From Tragulus kanchil (taxonomy: Eukaryota > Chordata > Mammalia > Artiodactyla > Tragulidae): 64,000 bases of DNA. A model generated the notes under the pieces. The model saw nothing but the letters and a program-made list of their open reading frames with translations, searched no databases and was not told where the DNA came from. Position numbers and translations under genes: made by a program. Each line of letters opens with the position of its first letter. The first letter of the stretch is position 1. Below, piece after piece: positions 33,301 through 44,728 of the stretch. Where the stretch lies: contig JAIOJX010000005.1 of the NCBI GenBank assembly GCA_022376925.1, forward strand, positions 160,781,501 to 160,845,500. Direction: 5' to 3'.

Positions 33301-33853
33301 CTCAAGCAGCAGACAGGATTTCTTTTTAGGCTTCTTCTTTTCCATTGGTGTTTTTTCATTTATCTGTCTGACCAGGTCATAAAATATCTCATTAACATTG
33401 ATCTTTGACTTTGCAGAAGGATTCTAAAAAGGCAGTTAAGACCACTGTCTTGCTAAATTCTGACCCTGTGCTTTGCCAACTACTCACTTGTCTTCCAGGT
33501 CACATTTATTACCAACTCAAATCATTGCAACATCTTCTGTGTCCTTAACCCATAAAATCTGTTCCCTCAGTCTTGTAAGTCATTAAATGTAGACTGAGTT
33601 GTAATAGAATATACTAGGGCAAACTCTTGGCCACTCTTCATATACAAATCCCTCATTGCTATAAATTGTTCTGTTCTGCTGTATCCAGGATCTTGAGCAT
33701 GCACTCTTGACAGTCTACTCCAACTTGCTTTCTGTAGAAATCATCTGTTGTTGGGTCATAGCTTTCAACAAAAATTCCCTGAACAAATTGAACTGTCAGA
33801 GCAGACTTCCCCATACCTTCTGAACCAAGGACCACTAACTTGTACTCATACAT
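33301..33853 (-). pseudogene. RAP1A: RAP1A processed pseudogene, coding part
   Basis: Intronless minus-strand match to the small GTPase RAP1A. It starts [20 protein letters not shown] (P-loop altered from GSGGVGKS) and ends [15 protein letters not shown], the RAP1A-specific lipidated tail that separates it from RAP1B. Broken by a frameshift after LDTA (Switch II), a lost base at DLQDLREQ, and in-frame stops at the NKCDLED region. The normal stop TAG reads GAG. Length is 553 bases against 555 for the gene. A 5' UTR-like stretch continues to about 33,960 and 3' UTR sequence extends left, so this is a retrotransposed mRNA copy, not a functional gene. Confidence 0.9.
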
Positions 33854-33960
33854 GATGTGGTCTGTTTAAATACTAGCAATGCCCCTGGTCCCGCACCTTC
33901 TCCACCACTTCCTCCTCCTCCTCCCTCCTCTTGGCCTTGGCTCCTGCTCCAGCGCAAGGT

Positions 33961-35394
33961 GGTAGTGGCCTTAAGAGAGCCCAGTCACTGTTTCTTGAAA
34001 CACTTTCCTTTCATCTGGGTTCAGTTTCCTTCTTTCTGAAATACATTCTTTAGTAATTGTTTCACCAAGATTGTGAGGGCCTTCGACTTAAGCTCTGTAC
34101 CTCTGAAAATATCTGCTGGGGCTCACTCTATATCTAACTCAGTTAGATATAGAATTCTATGTGGACAGATTATTTTCAAGGCTGTCCTAGAAATTCCATC
34201 ATTTCACTAAGACTAACTGAGCTGCACATTAGAGATTTGATTTTTCACTTCTGTAGTTATTAATGGGCTCTCTTGACAGAAGAAAAGTTTTGCTTTGGGG
34301 ACTGTTACTCAGAACTTTAATATCTCTGTTCTGAATTTCATGTGGCCCACTTCAGACTCATCATCATTCTGTTCCTTTACAATCTGATCAGTTTAATGAA
34401 AAGTGAAAGTCAAGTCGCTCAGTCAGGTCGACTCTGTGCGACCCCATGGACAAGTCATGGAATTCTCCAGGCAAAAATACTGGAGTGGGTAGTCAAATCC
34501 CTTCTCCGGGGGATCTTACCAACCCAGGAATAGAAACCAGGTCTACTGCATGGCAGGTGGATTTTTTACCAGCTGAGCCACCAGGAAAGCCCCATCAGTG
34601 TGATAGGTGCTCCTAAATCTTTGAGAAAAGCACAGAGCTTTGTCATCTTATGAATCCACACTCTCTCCTTTCAAGTGCATCCTGAGTGATGGAAGGAAGG
34701 AAGGAAAGAGTAGGGACTCCGAGGACTCTGGGCTCCCTCTCAGTGCCTCAGGGATTCTCTCCTCTTCTGTCTAATCTGCTCTGCCTTTCTGCTGGGCTCA
34801 ACCATTGTGACCCCGCAACCGTTCACATTACCTGAGATTCGGCTCCCATCTCCTCTCGACCTCACTCCAGGGGTGTTTGTCCTGTGTAGTCCACCACCTG
34901 GCATGAATGTAGTCACTTAGACGCTTTCCTCTTGTCCCCACCCTTTCGGCCCTGGCCTCTCCCATCCTCCGTGCGTCGTTAAGTTCCCTGACACCTGTCC
35001 ATTCTGTGAAGTCACAAACTCACCATTATCTGGCACAACGCTGCCATTTCGAAACTGAGGTGGCTCAGGAAAGGCTGAGAGGCTGTCAACTTCAGAGAAG
35101 TCTGGGAGATTCTCGGGATGCCACAAAGATGGAGCTTGCGTGGCTGCGCAGCCTGGATCGGGAGAGTTCAGGACGCTGATGGGGGTCTCTGGCAGCGCAC
35201 GGAGGATCCGCAGCCGCAGGGCACGGACCATCTGTGCTGACAATTTGTCGCTTGGGTCCTGGAGACCCAAGAGGGTAGACGTATACTAAGTGGAGAAATA
35301 CAGAGGCTCTGCCGTGATCCGAGTGCCACCTCCAAAGGCAAGTCCACGCCAGGGCACCCTCTTCAGTCTTGCACTTGACAGGCAAGGAGCAAAA
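33961..35394. other. Intergenic sequence before the CpG island
   Basis: Contains the Bov-tA at 34,402-34,593. A minus frame at 34,917-35,270 is open next to the CpG island but unrecognised; it could be part of a leftward transcript. Confidence 0.5.
34402..34593 (-). mobile_element. Bov-tA type SINE, minus orientation
   Basis: Antisense Bov-tA: gtgaaagtcaagtcgctcag through tggagtgggtagtc to gagccaccaggaaagccc. Confidence 0.9.
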
Positions 35395-35790
35395 CCTGGA
35401 TTTGCGGAGCAAGGCTCGCGGGCGGGCCAGGCCCCGCCAAGGGGGCTAGGAGCAGGCGTGCGCTCCGCATCGGGATCTGCGGCGGGCGGTGCCGTGGAAG
35501 CGGGTCTCCTAGGCGCCCCTTTTTCAGTCCACTCACAGACCCCTCCCCGACAGCCGGCGGGCCCCTAGGGGCGGGGCGGCGCCAAGGCCCCGCCCCAGAG
35601 GCGGGGCAGCCCGGGAAGGCGGGGACCAGCCCACCCCGAGGGCTCGCGCGCCAAGTTCCGACCTGCGTGTCACGACCTGGAGGCGCCCAGGCTGCCAGCG
35701 CGTCCCCAGCTCCCCAGCGCCGCGAGAGAGCCGAGGTGAGACGCGCTGTCCTGCCCCCGGGACGGGGCCGCGAATGGGCGTGGGGGTCGG
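35395..35790 (+). promoter_or_regulatory. CpG island, likely ZNF488 promoter and non-coding exon 1
   Basis: The only strong CpG-dense, GC-rich block between ANTXRL and ZNF488. It contains several GC boxes (for example ggggcggggc near 35,570) and no TATA box. A near-perfect splice donor (ccgag|gtgagacg) follows position 35,735, suggesting a plus-strand non-coding first exon that splices to the acceptor at 47,518. The assignment to ZNF488 is inferred from position and orientation. The island could also fire leftward, where no gene was recognised. Confidence 0.55.
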
Positions 35791-36286
35791 GAGTCATCTC
35801 ATTTCTACTGGCCTTCCCCCAGGGCAGGTTCTCAGTCCTGCCTTTAACTGCCCGGCTGTTTCCTCTGCCACCAGCTTTCTCCATCGCTCCTTTTCTCCCC
35901 GCTCGTGTCCGTGCCCTCTGCCCCTGTCTTTTGTCTCCTTGCTTGTTTCTATATTTTTCTCTCTTCTGTCTCACCTTTTCTTGTCCATCATTTTATTACC
36001 CGTGTCCCCTGTCCTTCCCTCCCTCTCTTCATCTTTCTCTCCTCCTTCTTTCTTCCCTTTTTCCTTCCCCCATAAAGAATTCCACCTTGAATTTTTTTTT
36101 CTGGGTTGACTTTGGGGGTTTCAAGCCTTTTAATTCATCCATCCACCCACTCACCCGTCCTCTGTCCCTCCGTTATTTTCAGCCAGAGCTTTTGTGGGCT
36201 CTAGGGGAACAAAGATGCCTTTGCTCCAGATCCTTTCTCCAACTGATTATATCAAAGATCTAGGCGAGTAACCTGTTCGCTCAGCG

Positions 36287-38494
36287 CTTGTTGTGGGAAA
36301 ATTACATAAAGGATCAAGTTGTGAATCTCTGAGTTTTCAGGGTGAGCTGAAAAGAAATACTTGGCTTTAGAGACAAGGCATTGATTGTACCCTTTTCTTT
36401 AGTGTTTGTCCCTTAGTAATAGACACAGACATCACCAGGAAGCTAAATCTGGCAGGAACATTTAGGGAACATGGGGTCCCACACCATCCTTCTGTGGAGG
36501 CAGTGCAGGGCCAGGTTGGTGGGGGAGAGAGAGAGTGGGGTTCAGAGAGCTGTTGTAGAAGACAATAGGCCAGAGCTTTGCATGGGAGACACTAGGGTGA
36601 GAGCTGAGATGAGTAGTTAAATGTATAAAAGTGTATACTTGTCAATTCTGGTGGTGTGTGGAAATCAGATTTCATAAAGACTGTTGAATGATTTGGGTTT
36701 TTTGTAGCAGTTATTGTGGCACTGGGAATTACCGTTTTTGTGTACATGAGCTAAGACCACAGTGGAAAGGTTTCATTTGCATATCAAAGATTGTCTTGGA
36801 CATAGACTAAGGGAAGAAATACAGAAAAACAAATCTGATTCATTTTTGAGAAATGAAGTAGAAAGTAGAGCAAAGCAGTTTTTTCCTTCTTAAAAATTTA
36901 ATCTTCAAGAGACATGGTGTCATTAGTTGATGATATTTTTATGGCATGTTTAGCTATATGTTCAAACATGCACATACAGAGAGAGAGAGAGAGAGAGTTG
37001 TATAAAGAAAACTTGTTCCATTTTAAAGCTACTAATTACTGCCCAACAAGTGAAGCTTTTGTCTTTTGTAATTAATTTGACCTGTCTTTTGAGTTTGTTA
37101 TGATTTTTAGTGATAATTCAGCTTTTCTAACTTTTGGTTGATAAGCAAAAGGAAAATTTTCGATAGATAAATCACACAGAATTGAACAAAAATTAAAAAC
37201 GTTGTGGAAGAAGATTTCAGCACCTTTATTGGAGGGAAATTTTTTCCACTTTATATCAAAAAACTTTGGACACATACATTCATAGGTATAAGCACGACAC
37301 TGATTTGGGAGCCTGTCTTCTGGACTGAAGGGTTAAATTGTCCTTTACATCATTTAACCACTGATTTCCCAGCTATAAGAGTTTTGCCGAGAAACTTGTT
37401 GTGGGAAAATTACATAAAGGATCAAGTTGTGAATCTCTGAGTTTTCAGGGTGAGCTGAAAAGAAATACTTGGCTTTAGAGACAAGGCATTGATTGTACCC
37501 TTTTCTTTAGTGTTTGTCCCTTAGTAATAGACACAGACATCACCAGGAAGCTAAATCTGGCAGGAACATTTAGGGAACATGGGGTCCCACACCATCCTTC
37601 TGTGGAGGCAGTGCAGGGCCAGGTTGGGGGGGGAGGGAGAGAGTGGGGTTCAGAGAGCTGTTGTAGAAGACAATAGGCCAGAGCTTTGCATGGGAGACAC
37701 TAGGGTGAGAGCTGAGATGAGTAGTTAAATGTATAAAAGTGTATACTTGTCAATTCTGGTGGTGTGTGGAAATCAGATTTCATAAAGACTGTTGAATGAT
37801 TTGGGTTTTTTGTAGCAGTTATTGTGGCACTGGGAATTACCGTTTTTGTGTACATGAGCTAAGACCACAGTGGAAAGGTTTCATTTGCATATCAAAGATT
37901 GTCTTGGACATAGACTAAGGGAAGAAATACAGAAAAACAAATCTGATTCATTTTTGAGAAATGAAGTAGAAAGTAGAGCAAAGCAGTTTTTTCCTTCTTA
38001 AAAATTTAATCTTCAAGAGACATGGTGTCATTAGTTGATGATATTTTTATGGCATGTTTAGCTATATGTTCAAACATGCACATACAGAGAGAGAGAGAGA
38101 GAGAGTTGTATAAAGAAAACTTGTTCCATTTTAAAGCTACTAATTACTGCCCAACAAGTGAAGCTTTTGTCTTTTGTAATTAATTTGACCTGTCTTTTGA
38201 GTTTGTTATGATTTTTAGTGATAATTCAGCTTTTCTAACTTTTGGTTGATAAGCAAAAGGAAAATTTTCGATAGATAAATCACACAGAATTGAACAAAAA
38301 TTAAAAACGTTGTGGAAGAAGATTTCAGCACCTTTATTGGAGGGAAATTTTTTCCACTTTATATCAAAAAACTTTGGACACATACATTCATAGGTATAAG
38401 CACGACACTGATTTGGGAGCCTGTCTTCTGGACTGAAGGGTTAAATTGTCCTTTACATCATTTAACCACTGATTTCCCAGCTATAAGAGTTTTG
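36287..38494. repeat. Tandem direct duplication 11 (unit 1,108)
   Basis: Copies about 36,287-37,386 and 37,395-38,494 with eight junction bases. Intronic or upstream ZNF488 sequence. Differences are confined to a G/AG-rich tract (ggtgggggagagag against gggggggagggag). Confidence 0.95.
36978..36998. repeat. (GA)n microsatellite
   Basis: About ten GA units; duplicate at 38,086-38,106. Confidence 0.95.
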
Positions 38495-39582
38495 GGAGGG
38501 AGGGGGAGGAGATGCTTTTCCAGTGATTAGAATCATCATGCCTGCTCTGCCTAGCAGATTTCCTTGTCAATTATCTAGGAGGTGATATTTTTTCTTTAAA
38601 ACAGATGATCACATCATTTTTAAAAAATTCAAGGCAAAGTCTTGCACTGCAGTGCTTTTAAATTTCTTTTCCCTCCAATAGACTGCATCTCTTCTTTCTA
38701 GCCATTGTGCTGTTGCAGAGTCTGATTGTGCAGTCTGCTGTACAAATCAGGTACTTCTCTTCTGAAGGCTACCGCTGAAATTTGTCCATGTGGCTAAGTT
38801 GTGTAAGGATTGCAGCTGACCTCACAGTGGGCCTGGGAGCTGGCCACATCCTGGGAATCTGCATTCAGTCTTGCTTGAACCTAGCAGGCATTGCTGCTAA
38901 AGGGATGTAGGCATAGCGAATGTGAAAGTTTCAAGGGCTGGCTGGGAACGCCTCCTCTTCTTCCCACCTCCTGGCACCACTAACTAGCCAGCCTCTAAGA
39001 GGGCCTGGACAACTCTGCAATTTTTCATTTTCTCAGAGTTCTAGGGCTAGGAGGATGTCAAAAAAATGTGTGTTTCCCTTTTAGGAAATCCCAGCACCAC
39101 ATCATCCACACATAGAAGAGGTAGATAGATGATTATCCTTAGAAATCTTCTGAAAGGGTAGGGTATGAGAAACATCTCCATAGCTTGAAGAAACTCAAGT
39201 ATTGGGGCACAGAAGGTTTTTTCTGTTCTCATTTGTTTTAGCTGAGAGCAGTGCAGGAAAGCCCTGTTTGTGGAGAGGGTGTCACTGAAGAAGACCTAGT
39301 TTCTTAGTTGCGACTTGGACAGTTGGAGGCTGGCCGGCTGGCTTGGGGTGGGGAGTGTCTGCAGACGTCTGTAGCTTGCTGTCATTCAGTTGCTTGCAAA
39401 GAGTTCTTTCTCCTGTAAATGGAGGGGGGAGGTGGAAACTGTCTAAATCACTTGGTCTCTTATTAAGCACTCTTGTGTGCTGCTCCTCTGGGGCTGGGCA
39501 TGAGTGGAGGGAAGGCAGCCCTGAGCTTGTCTTTAACCTTCAGAACTAGTACAATAATAAATGACTAGTATGGTAATAAACC

Positions 39583-39699
39583 TGGGCTTCCCTGGTGGCT
39601 CAGACGGTAAAGAATCTGCCTGCAGTGCAGGAGATCGGGGCTTCATCCCTGGGTCAGGAAGATCCCCTGGAGGAGGGCAGGGCAAGTCATTCCTGTATT
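39583..39699 (+). mobile_element. Bov-tA 5' part (copy a), invaded by a SINE
   Basis: gggcttccctggtggctcag to ggcaagtcattcctgtattc, followed directly by an antisense tRNA-like SINE that is cut off at ~39,810 by the duplication junction. Confidence 0.88.
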
Positions 39700-39810
39700 C
39701 TTTTTTTTTTTTTAAAGATTTATTTATTTATTTATTTTGGGCGGGGGTTGGGTTGGGGAGGGAGGGGCGGGCCACTTCTGTCGGTCCTTCATTTCTCTGT
39801 TTCCATCTTT
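39700..39810 (-). mobile_element. Truncated duplicate of the nested SINE
   Basis: Same SINE tail and G-rich block as 40,795 onward, but it stops mid-element at ccatctttgt, where the tandem copy restarts. The six-base difference (ggaggggcggg against ggaggggagcgggcggg) lies in the G-rich block. Confidence 0.9.
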
Positions 39811-40676
39811 GTGCTGTTGCAGAGTCTGATTTGTCCAAATAGGTACTTCTCTTCTGAAGGCTACCGCTGAAATTTGTCCATGTGGCTAAGTTGTGTAAGG
39901 ATTGCAGCTGACCTCACAGTGGGCCTGGGAGCTGGCCACATCCTGGGAATCTGCATTCAGTCTTGCTTGAACCTAGCAGGCATTGCTGCTAAAGGGATGT
40001 AGGCATAGCGAATGTGAAAGTTTCAAGGGCTGGCTGGGAACGCCTCCTCTTCTTCCCACCTCCTGGCACCACTAACTAGCCAGCCTCTAAGAGGGCCTGG
40101 ACAACTCTGCAATTTTTCATTTTCTCAGAGTTCTAGGGCTAGGAGGATGTCAAAAAAATGTGTGTTTCCCTTTTAGGAAATCCCAGCACCACATCATCCA
40201 CACATAGAAGAGGTAGATAGATGATTATCCTTAGAAATCTTCTGAAAGGGTAGGGTATGAGAAACATCTCCATAGCTTGAAGAAACTCAAGTATTGGGGC
40301 ACAGAAGGTTTTTTCTGTTCTCATTTGTTTTAGCTGAGAGCAGTGCAGGAAAGCCCTGTTTGTGGAGAGGGTGTCACTGAAGAAGACCTAGTTTCTTAGT
40401 TGCGACTTGGACAGTTGGAGGCTGGCCGGCTGGCTTGGGGTGGGGAGTGTCTGCAGACGTCTGTAGCTTGCTGTCATTCAGTTGCTTGCAAAGAGTTCTT
40501 TCTCCTGTAAATGGAGGGGGGAGGTGGAAACTGTCTAAATCACTTGGTCTCTTATTAAGCACTCTTGTGTGCTGCTCCCTCTGGGGGCTGGGCATGAGTG
40601 GAGGGAAGGCAGCCCTGAGCTTGTCTTTAACCTTCAGAACTAGTACAATAATAAATGACTAGTATGGTAATAAACC

Positions 40677-41230
40677 TGGGCTTCCCTGGTGGCTCAGACG
40701 GTAAAGAATCTGCCTGCAGTGCAGGAGATCGGGGCTTCATCCCTGGGTCAGGAAGATCCCCTGGAGGAGGGCAGGGCAAGTCATTCCTGTATTCTTTTTT
40801 TTTTTTTAAAGATTTATTTATTTATTTATTTTGGGCGGGGGTTGGGTTGGGGAGGGAGGGGAGCGGGCGGGCCACTTCTGTCGGTCCTTCATTTCTCTGT
40901 TTCCATCTTTGTTCTTTGGCTCCTGTGGGCCTCCCATCGTGGTGGCGTCTGTCATTGCAGAGCGCCAGCTCTGGGCGCATGCGCTCCAGAGCTCTGACTA
41001 GGTAATTAGACACATCGGTCCAGCCGCTCCGCAGCACGTGGGATCTTCCCAGGCCCGGGATCAAACCGGCGCCCCTTGCACTGCAAGGCAGTGTCCTTAT
41101 CCACTGGACCACCAGGGGAAGCCCTCCTGTATTCTTGCCTGGAGACTTCCATGGACAGATGAGCTTAATTGGCTACAGTCCATAGGGTCACAAAGAGGTG
41201 GACATACCTGAGTGACTAACATTTTCACTT
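40677..41230 (+). mobile_element. Bov-tA SINE split by a nested SINE
   Basis: The Bov-tA 5' part (40,677-40,794) and 3' part (41,125-41,230, from tcctgtattcttgcctgg to gtgactaacattttcac) are separated by the SINE at 40,795-41,124. Together they make a normal-length element. Confidence 0.92.
40795..41124 (-). mobile_element. tRNA-like SINE nested in Bov-tA
   Basis: Antisense full-length SINE from T tract to ccactggaccaccaggggaa, with a perfect 10-base target-site duplication tcctgtattc at 40,785-40,794 and 41,125-41,134. It is younger than its Bov-tA host. Confidence 0.93.
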
Positions 41231-41233
41231 TCA

Positions 41234-41430
41234 CATTTATTGAGCCAGGCACTTTGGCACTCTGGGTATGTTAATCTGTTTAGTCTTCACAACCACCTCA
41301 TGACATGGGTGCTAAGGTGATCCATAATGAGAAAACAGAGGCAGGGAGAGAATCAGCACTTTGCCTTGAGACAGGTGATTGGCAAGAGCCGAGCTGTATT
41401 TGAGCCAGACATTCTGACCTGAGAACCCAC
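41234..41430 (-). mobile_element. MIR relic
   Basis: cacatttattgagccaggca, gtcttcacaaccacctcatg, gagaaaacagaggcaggga in the order of antisense MIR. Confidence 0.65.
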
Positions 41431-41439
41431 ACACTTAAC

Positions 41440-43081
41440 CTCTATGTGAATGTGAGGCTGGAAGGTTCCTGGCACAACCTGGTTCGAACATGAATAGACA
41501 GGTAGAACGTGACTGGTGCTTCTCAGAGGACGGAATGATTGGAGTCTGCAATCAGGGCCCCAGGAGTAGATAGAAAACAGAAAAACAAGTGCTTTTACAC
41601 TATGCGGCACGTGAGGCTTCATCTCTCAGAAAAGTCCCTGTTTTGGGCAGTAGAACCCTGCTTGGTGGTCCAGAAGGACTGAGACTTGAGGGAGAAGTAT
41701 CCTTGATGATAGGGAAGGACAGACATGACCAGACAACCTCTTGACTTGGGAGCTCAGTTTCAGAAGCCTGCCAAGATCATCATTTCCTCTAAAGGCTGGG
41801 AAAAGGTTGGAGAGTCTGGGTTGAAGTCAATTTCGTTCAATAGGAAGACCACAGGTGGTACTGAGGGATGTCGATATAGCTCAAGAGGGTTGTCTCGCTG
41901 AGCACAGACTGAAAGAACCCAATAAAAAAGGAGAGCCCCTTCTCAGAACACACACAATAGAGTGACAGGGGTGAGTACTTCGTGCCAGGGAACGAGAGCC
42001 CAGAATGAACTGAGGCTATTGAGGACAGCAATGTTCCTCTAACACAGGAAGGGAGCCAAAGAACAAGGACTGCATAGATTCGCTCACTGCAGAACCGCTG
42101 GTGTCTGTGGAAGAAGAAGGAGGAGGGAGCAGCTCTGTTTGCCCAGTGATTGTCCGGACAGAGAGCCGCCCTCCAGTTGCAGAAGGCTTTGGTGGGTCCA
42201 TGTAGGAGAGCGGGACAGGAAGCAACACCGAGTGGCTGTGCATGGGATCCCCTGATCCAGAACCAGCCACAGCAGACGCCTACCATTTTCCATTGGAAAG
42301 GCTTCCATCTGGTGATTGCTGCAGATGGAGCAGATCGAGGTTAGCTGGGTCTCCAGAAGGAGTTTGGTAGGACATTCTTTGCGCACCCGCGTGTCCTAAC
42401 TGGCGATGCTGCTGCGTGTGAAAGTGGCGACCCTCGGGGAGGGTGGGCCACGTGCTAAGGTCCCCCATCGGCTCAGTACCTTGGTCTCCTTTTCTTCCTC
42501 CTCCTCCTTGTTCTCCTTATCATTATTAAGATTTGGAGGGCAGCATTGATGGAAGTGATTTGGGGTGGATTTAACATCTACCCAAACCCAGATCTGGAAC
42601 CGTCCCGAGAAGCTGGAGCAGCCCAGAGTTTAGTGACGTGGCATCGGCAGGTTGTCGATGAACACAGCTGGGGTGAGACCTGCAACTTTCCTTGCGTCGT
42701 TGTGAAAATGCCATGCTGCAAGATGTGCTAAGCTCTTGGCGTCTCTGGCATGGACATTTAGGCAGTCAGTACATGGTGAGTTGTATATTTATATCATGAA
42801 GCATCCTGGTAGCAAACATTCCATCCTGCAGGAAGATGACTACCTGTTCCAAATTTTATAGCTGAGAAGAAGGCGGCCTCAACTGTGGCTCAGGACATTC
42901 TGGAAGTTCTGTCAGGGGGGTCTGCATGGCCAGGGTTGGACAAGAGTGCCCGAACCGTGAAGCCAGTGCAGTGGGGCTGTGTGCGGAGGGATATGGGGTG
43001 CAGCCAGACTGGGGTCAGCAAGGCCGCCTCCTCCCCAACTGTGGGAAACCCATCAGGATGTTCTAAACTGTCATCTGGAGA
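41440..43081. other. Probable ZNF488 intron sequence
   Basis: No recognised exon. Several overlapping frames around 41.8-42.7 kb show no domain features. Confidence 0.5.
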
Positions 43082-43114
43082 ACAGTGAGAGACAGAGAGC
43101 GAGAGCGAAAGGGG

Positions 43115-43275
43115 GCATGTTTGTGGTGGTGTATGTGCATTTGATTGTGTGGCAGTGTGGGTTTGAGTGTATCTGAGTATGTACATGTGAGTGTACATGA
43201 GTGTGAGTGTGTATCTGTGAGACTGTGGGTGTGCATGTATTGTGAATGTTTGTGTACGTGAGGGTGTGAGTGTCC
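43115..43275. repeat. Degenerate TG-rich tract (copy a)
   Basis: About 160 bases of interspersed gtgtg, gtgag and gtgca words on the plus strand, an alternating purine-pyrimidine bias that could adopt Z-DNA. Duplicate at about 44,113-44,273. Confidence 0.85.
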
Positions 43276-43904
43276 CTGGATGGGCAGTGTCTTTGTGAGC
43301 TCATGGAAGCTCAGCAGCAGGGCTTCAAGCAGACCATGTATTCTTTGACAAAGAGGGAGAAATGGCTTCATCCCCGCGAGAGTCATCCGCGGTTAGGTCT
43401 GGAAAGGACTGTGGAGATAATTTAGTCCAATATCAACCGACGCTGCGGCTGAGCGAGGTGGGAGGGCAGCTCGGGGTCCCTCCGCGCAGTGATGCGATTG
43501 CGTCTGCCTCTTCCAGGAGCCTTGGCCGGCACTGATTCTCCTGTCGGCTGCATCCCCTTTGAGGACTCGGCTTGGAAAGGATGTGAGGAGAGGCTCAGCG
43601 CCCCCTGGTGCCCCATGTTTCAGAATGTTCAGGCATGAGACCAGGGTCACACAGGAGTGGCTGAAGGGTAGGGCTGGCATATGTTTCCTCATGAGCTGTT
43701 CAAAGCTCAGAGGCTAGACAGAGTCTGACTTTTTGATAAGGTAAAAGCTTGGGAGAAGTTGGAGAGAAGGTAGGAAAAGGGAGCTTAAATCCTCTACTGG
43801 CCCTCCTTTGGTGCTTGGGTCACATAGTTGACTTGGTGTTCGTCACTGGGGACTCTGGGAGGGCAGTGTGGCCATGTCTAACCAAGCAGGCTTTGGGGAC
43901 ATAC

Positions 43905-44040
43905 CCTTGGGTTTCAGTCCCAGCCATGCCTCATCCTTGCAGGGGACCTCGGGCAGGACGCTTTGTGTTGAAGAATCTGGATCCTCCTCATCTATGAAAG
44001 AGGGTGCTGACCCTCCAAGTACATTGAAGATGGAAGGAGG
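43905..44040 (+). mobile_element. MIR-like relic
   Basis: gggtttcagtcccagccatg, then cctcatctatgaaagagggt, in sense order. Present three times (also ~44,903 and ~46,036) through the overlapping duplications 13 and 14. Confidence 0.5.
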
Positions 44041-44728
44041 TAACATATGCAAAACATGTGTCATGGACTCGGTTGTCAAGACAGTGAGAGACAGAGGCGA
44101 GAGCGAAAGGGGGCATGTTTGTGGTGGTGTATGTGCATTTGATTGTGTGGCAGTGTGGGTTTGAGTGTATCTGAGTATGTACATGTGAGTGTACATGAGT
44201 GTGAGTGTGTATCTGTGAGACTGTGGGTGTGCATGTATTGTGAATGTTTGTGTACGTGAGGGTGTGAGTGTCCCTGGATGGGCAGTGTCTTTGTGAGCTC
44301 ATGGAAGCTCAGCAGCAGGGCTTCAAGCAGACCATGTATTCTTTGACAAAGAGGGAGAAATGGCTTCATCCCCGCGAGAGTCATCCGCGGTTAGGTCTGG
44401 AAAGGACTGTGGAGATAATTTAGTCCAATATCAACCGACGCTGCGGCTGAGCGAGGTGGGAGGGCAGCTCGGGGTCCCTCCGCGCAGTGATGCGATTGCG
44501 TCTGCCTCTTCCAGGAGCCTTGGCCGGCACTGATTCTCCTGTCGGCTGCATCCCCTTTGAGGACTCGGCTTGGAAAGGATGTGAGGAGAGGCTCAGCGCC
44601 CCCTGGTGCCCCATGTTTCAGAATGTTCAGGCATGAGACCAGGGTCACACAGGAGTGGCTGAAGGGTAGGGCTGGCATATGTTTCCTCATGAGCTGTTCA
44701 AAGCTCAGAGGCTAGACAGAGTCTGACT

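Larger units (their letters stand above)
38707..40911. repeat. Tandem direct duplication 12 (unit ~1,092-1,104)
   Basis: Copies about 38,707-39,810 and 39,811-40,911. The left copy breaks inside a SINE, and the right copy starts with a 12-base deletion. Homopolymer differences at gctcctctggggctg against gctccctctgggggctg, and six bases inside the SINE. Confidence 0.95.

Noticed and set aside
33659..33853. A functional small GTPase gene
   Set aside because: The frame breaks after the Switch II region, internal stops follow, and it is an intronless RAP1A copy.
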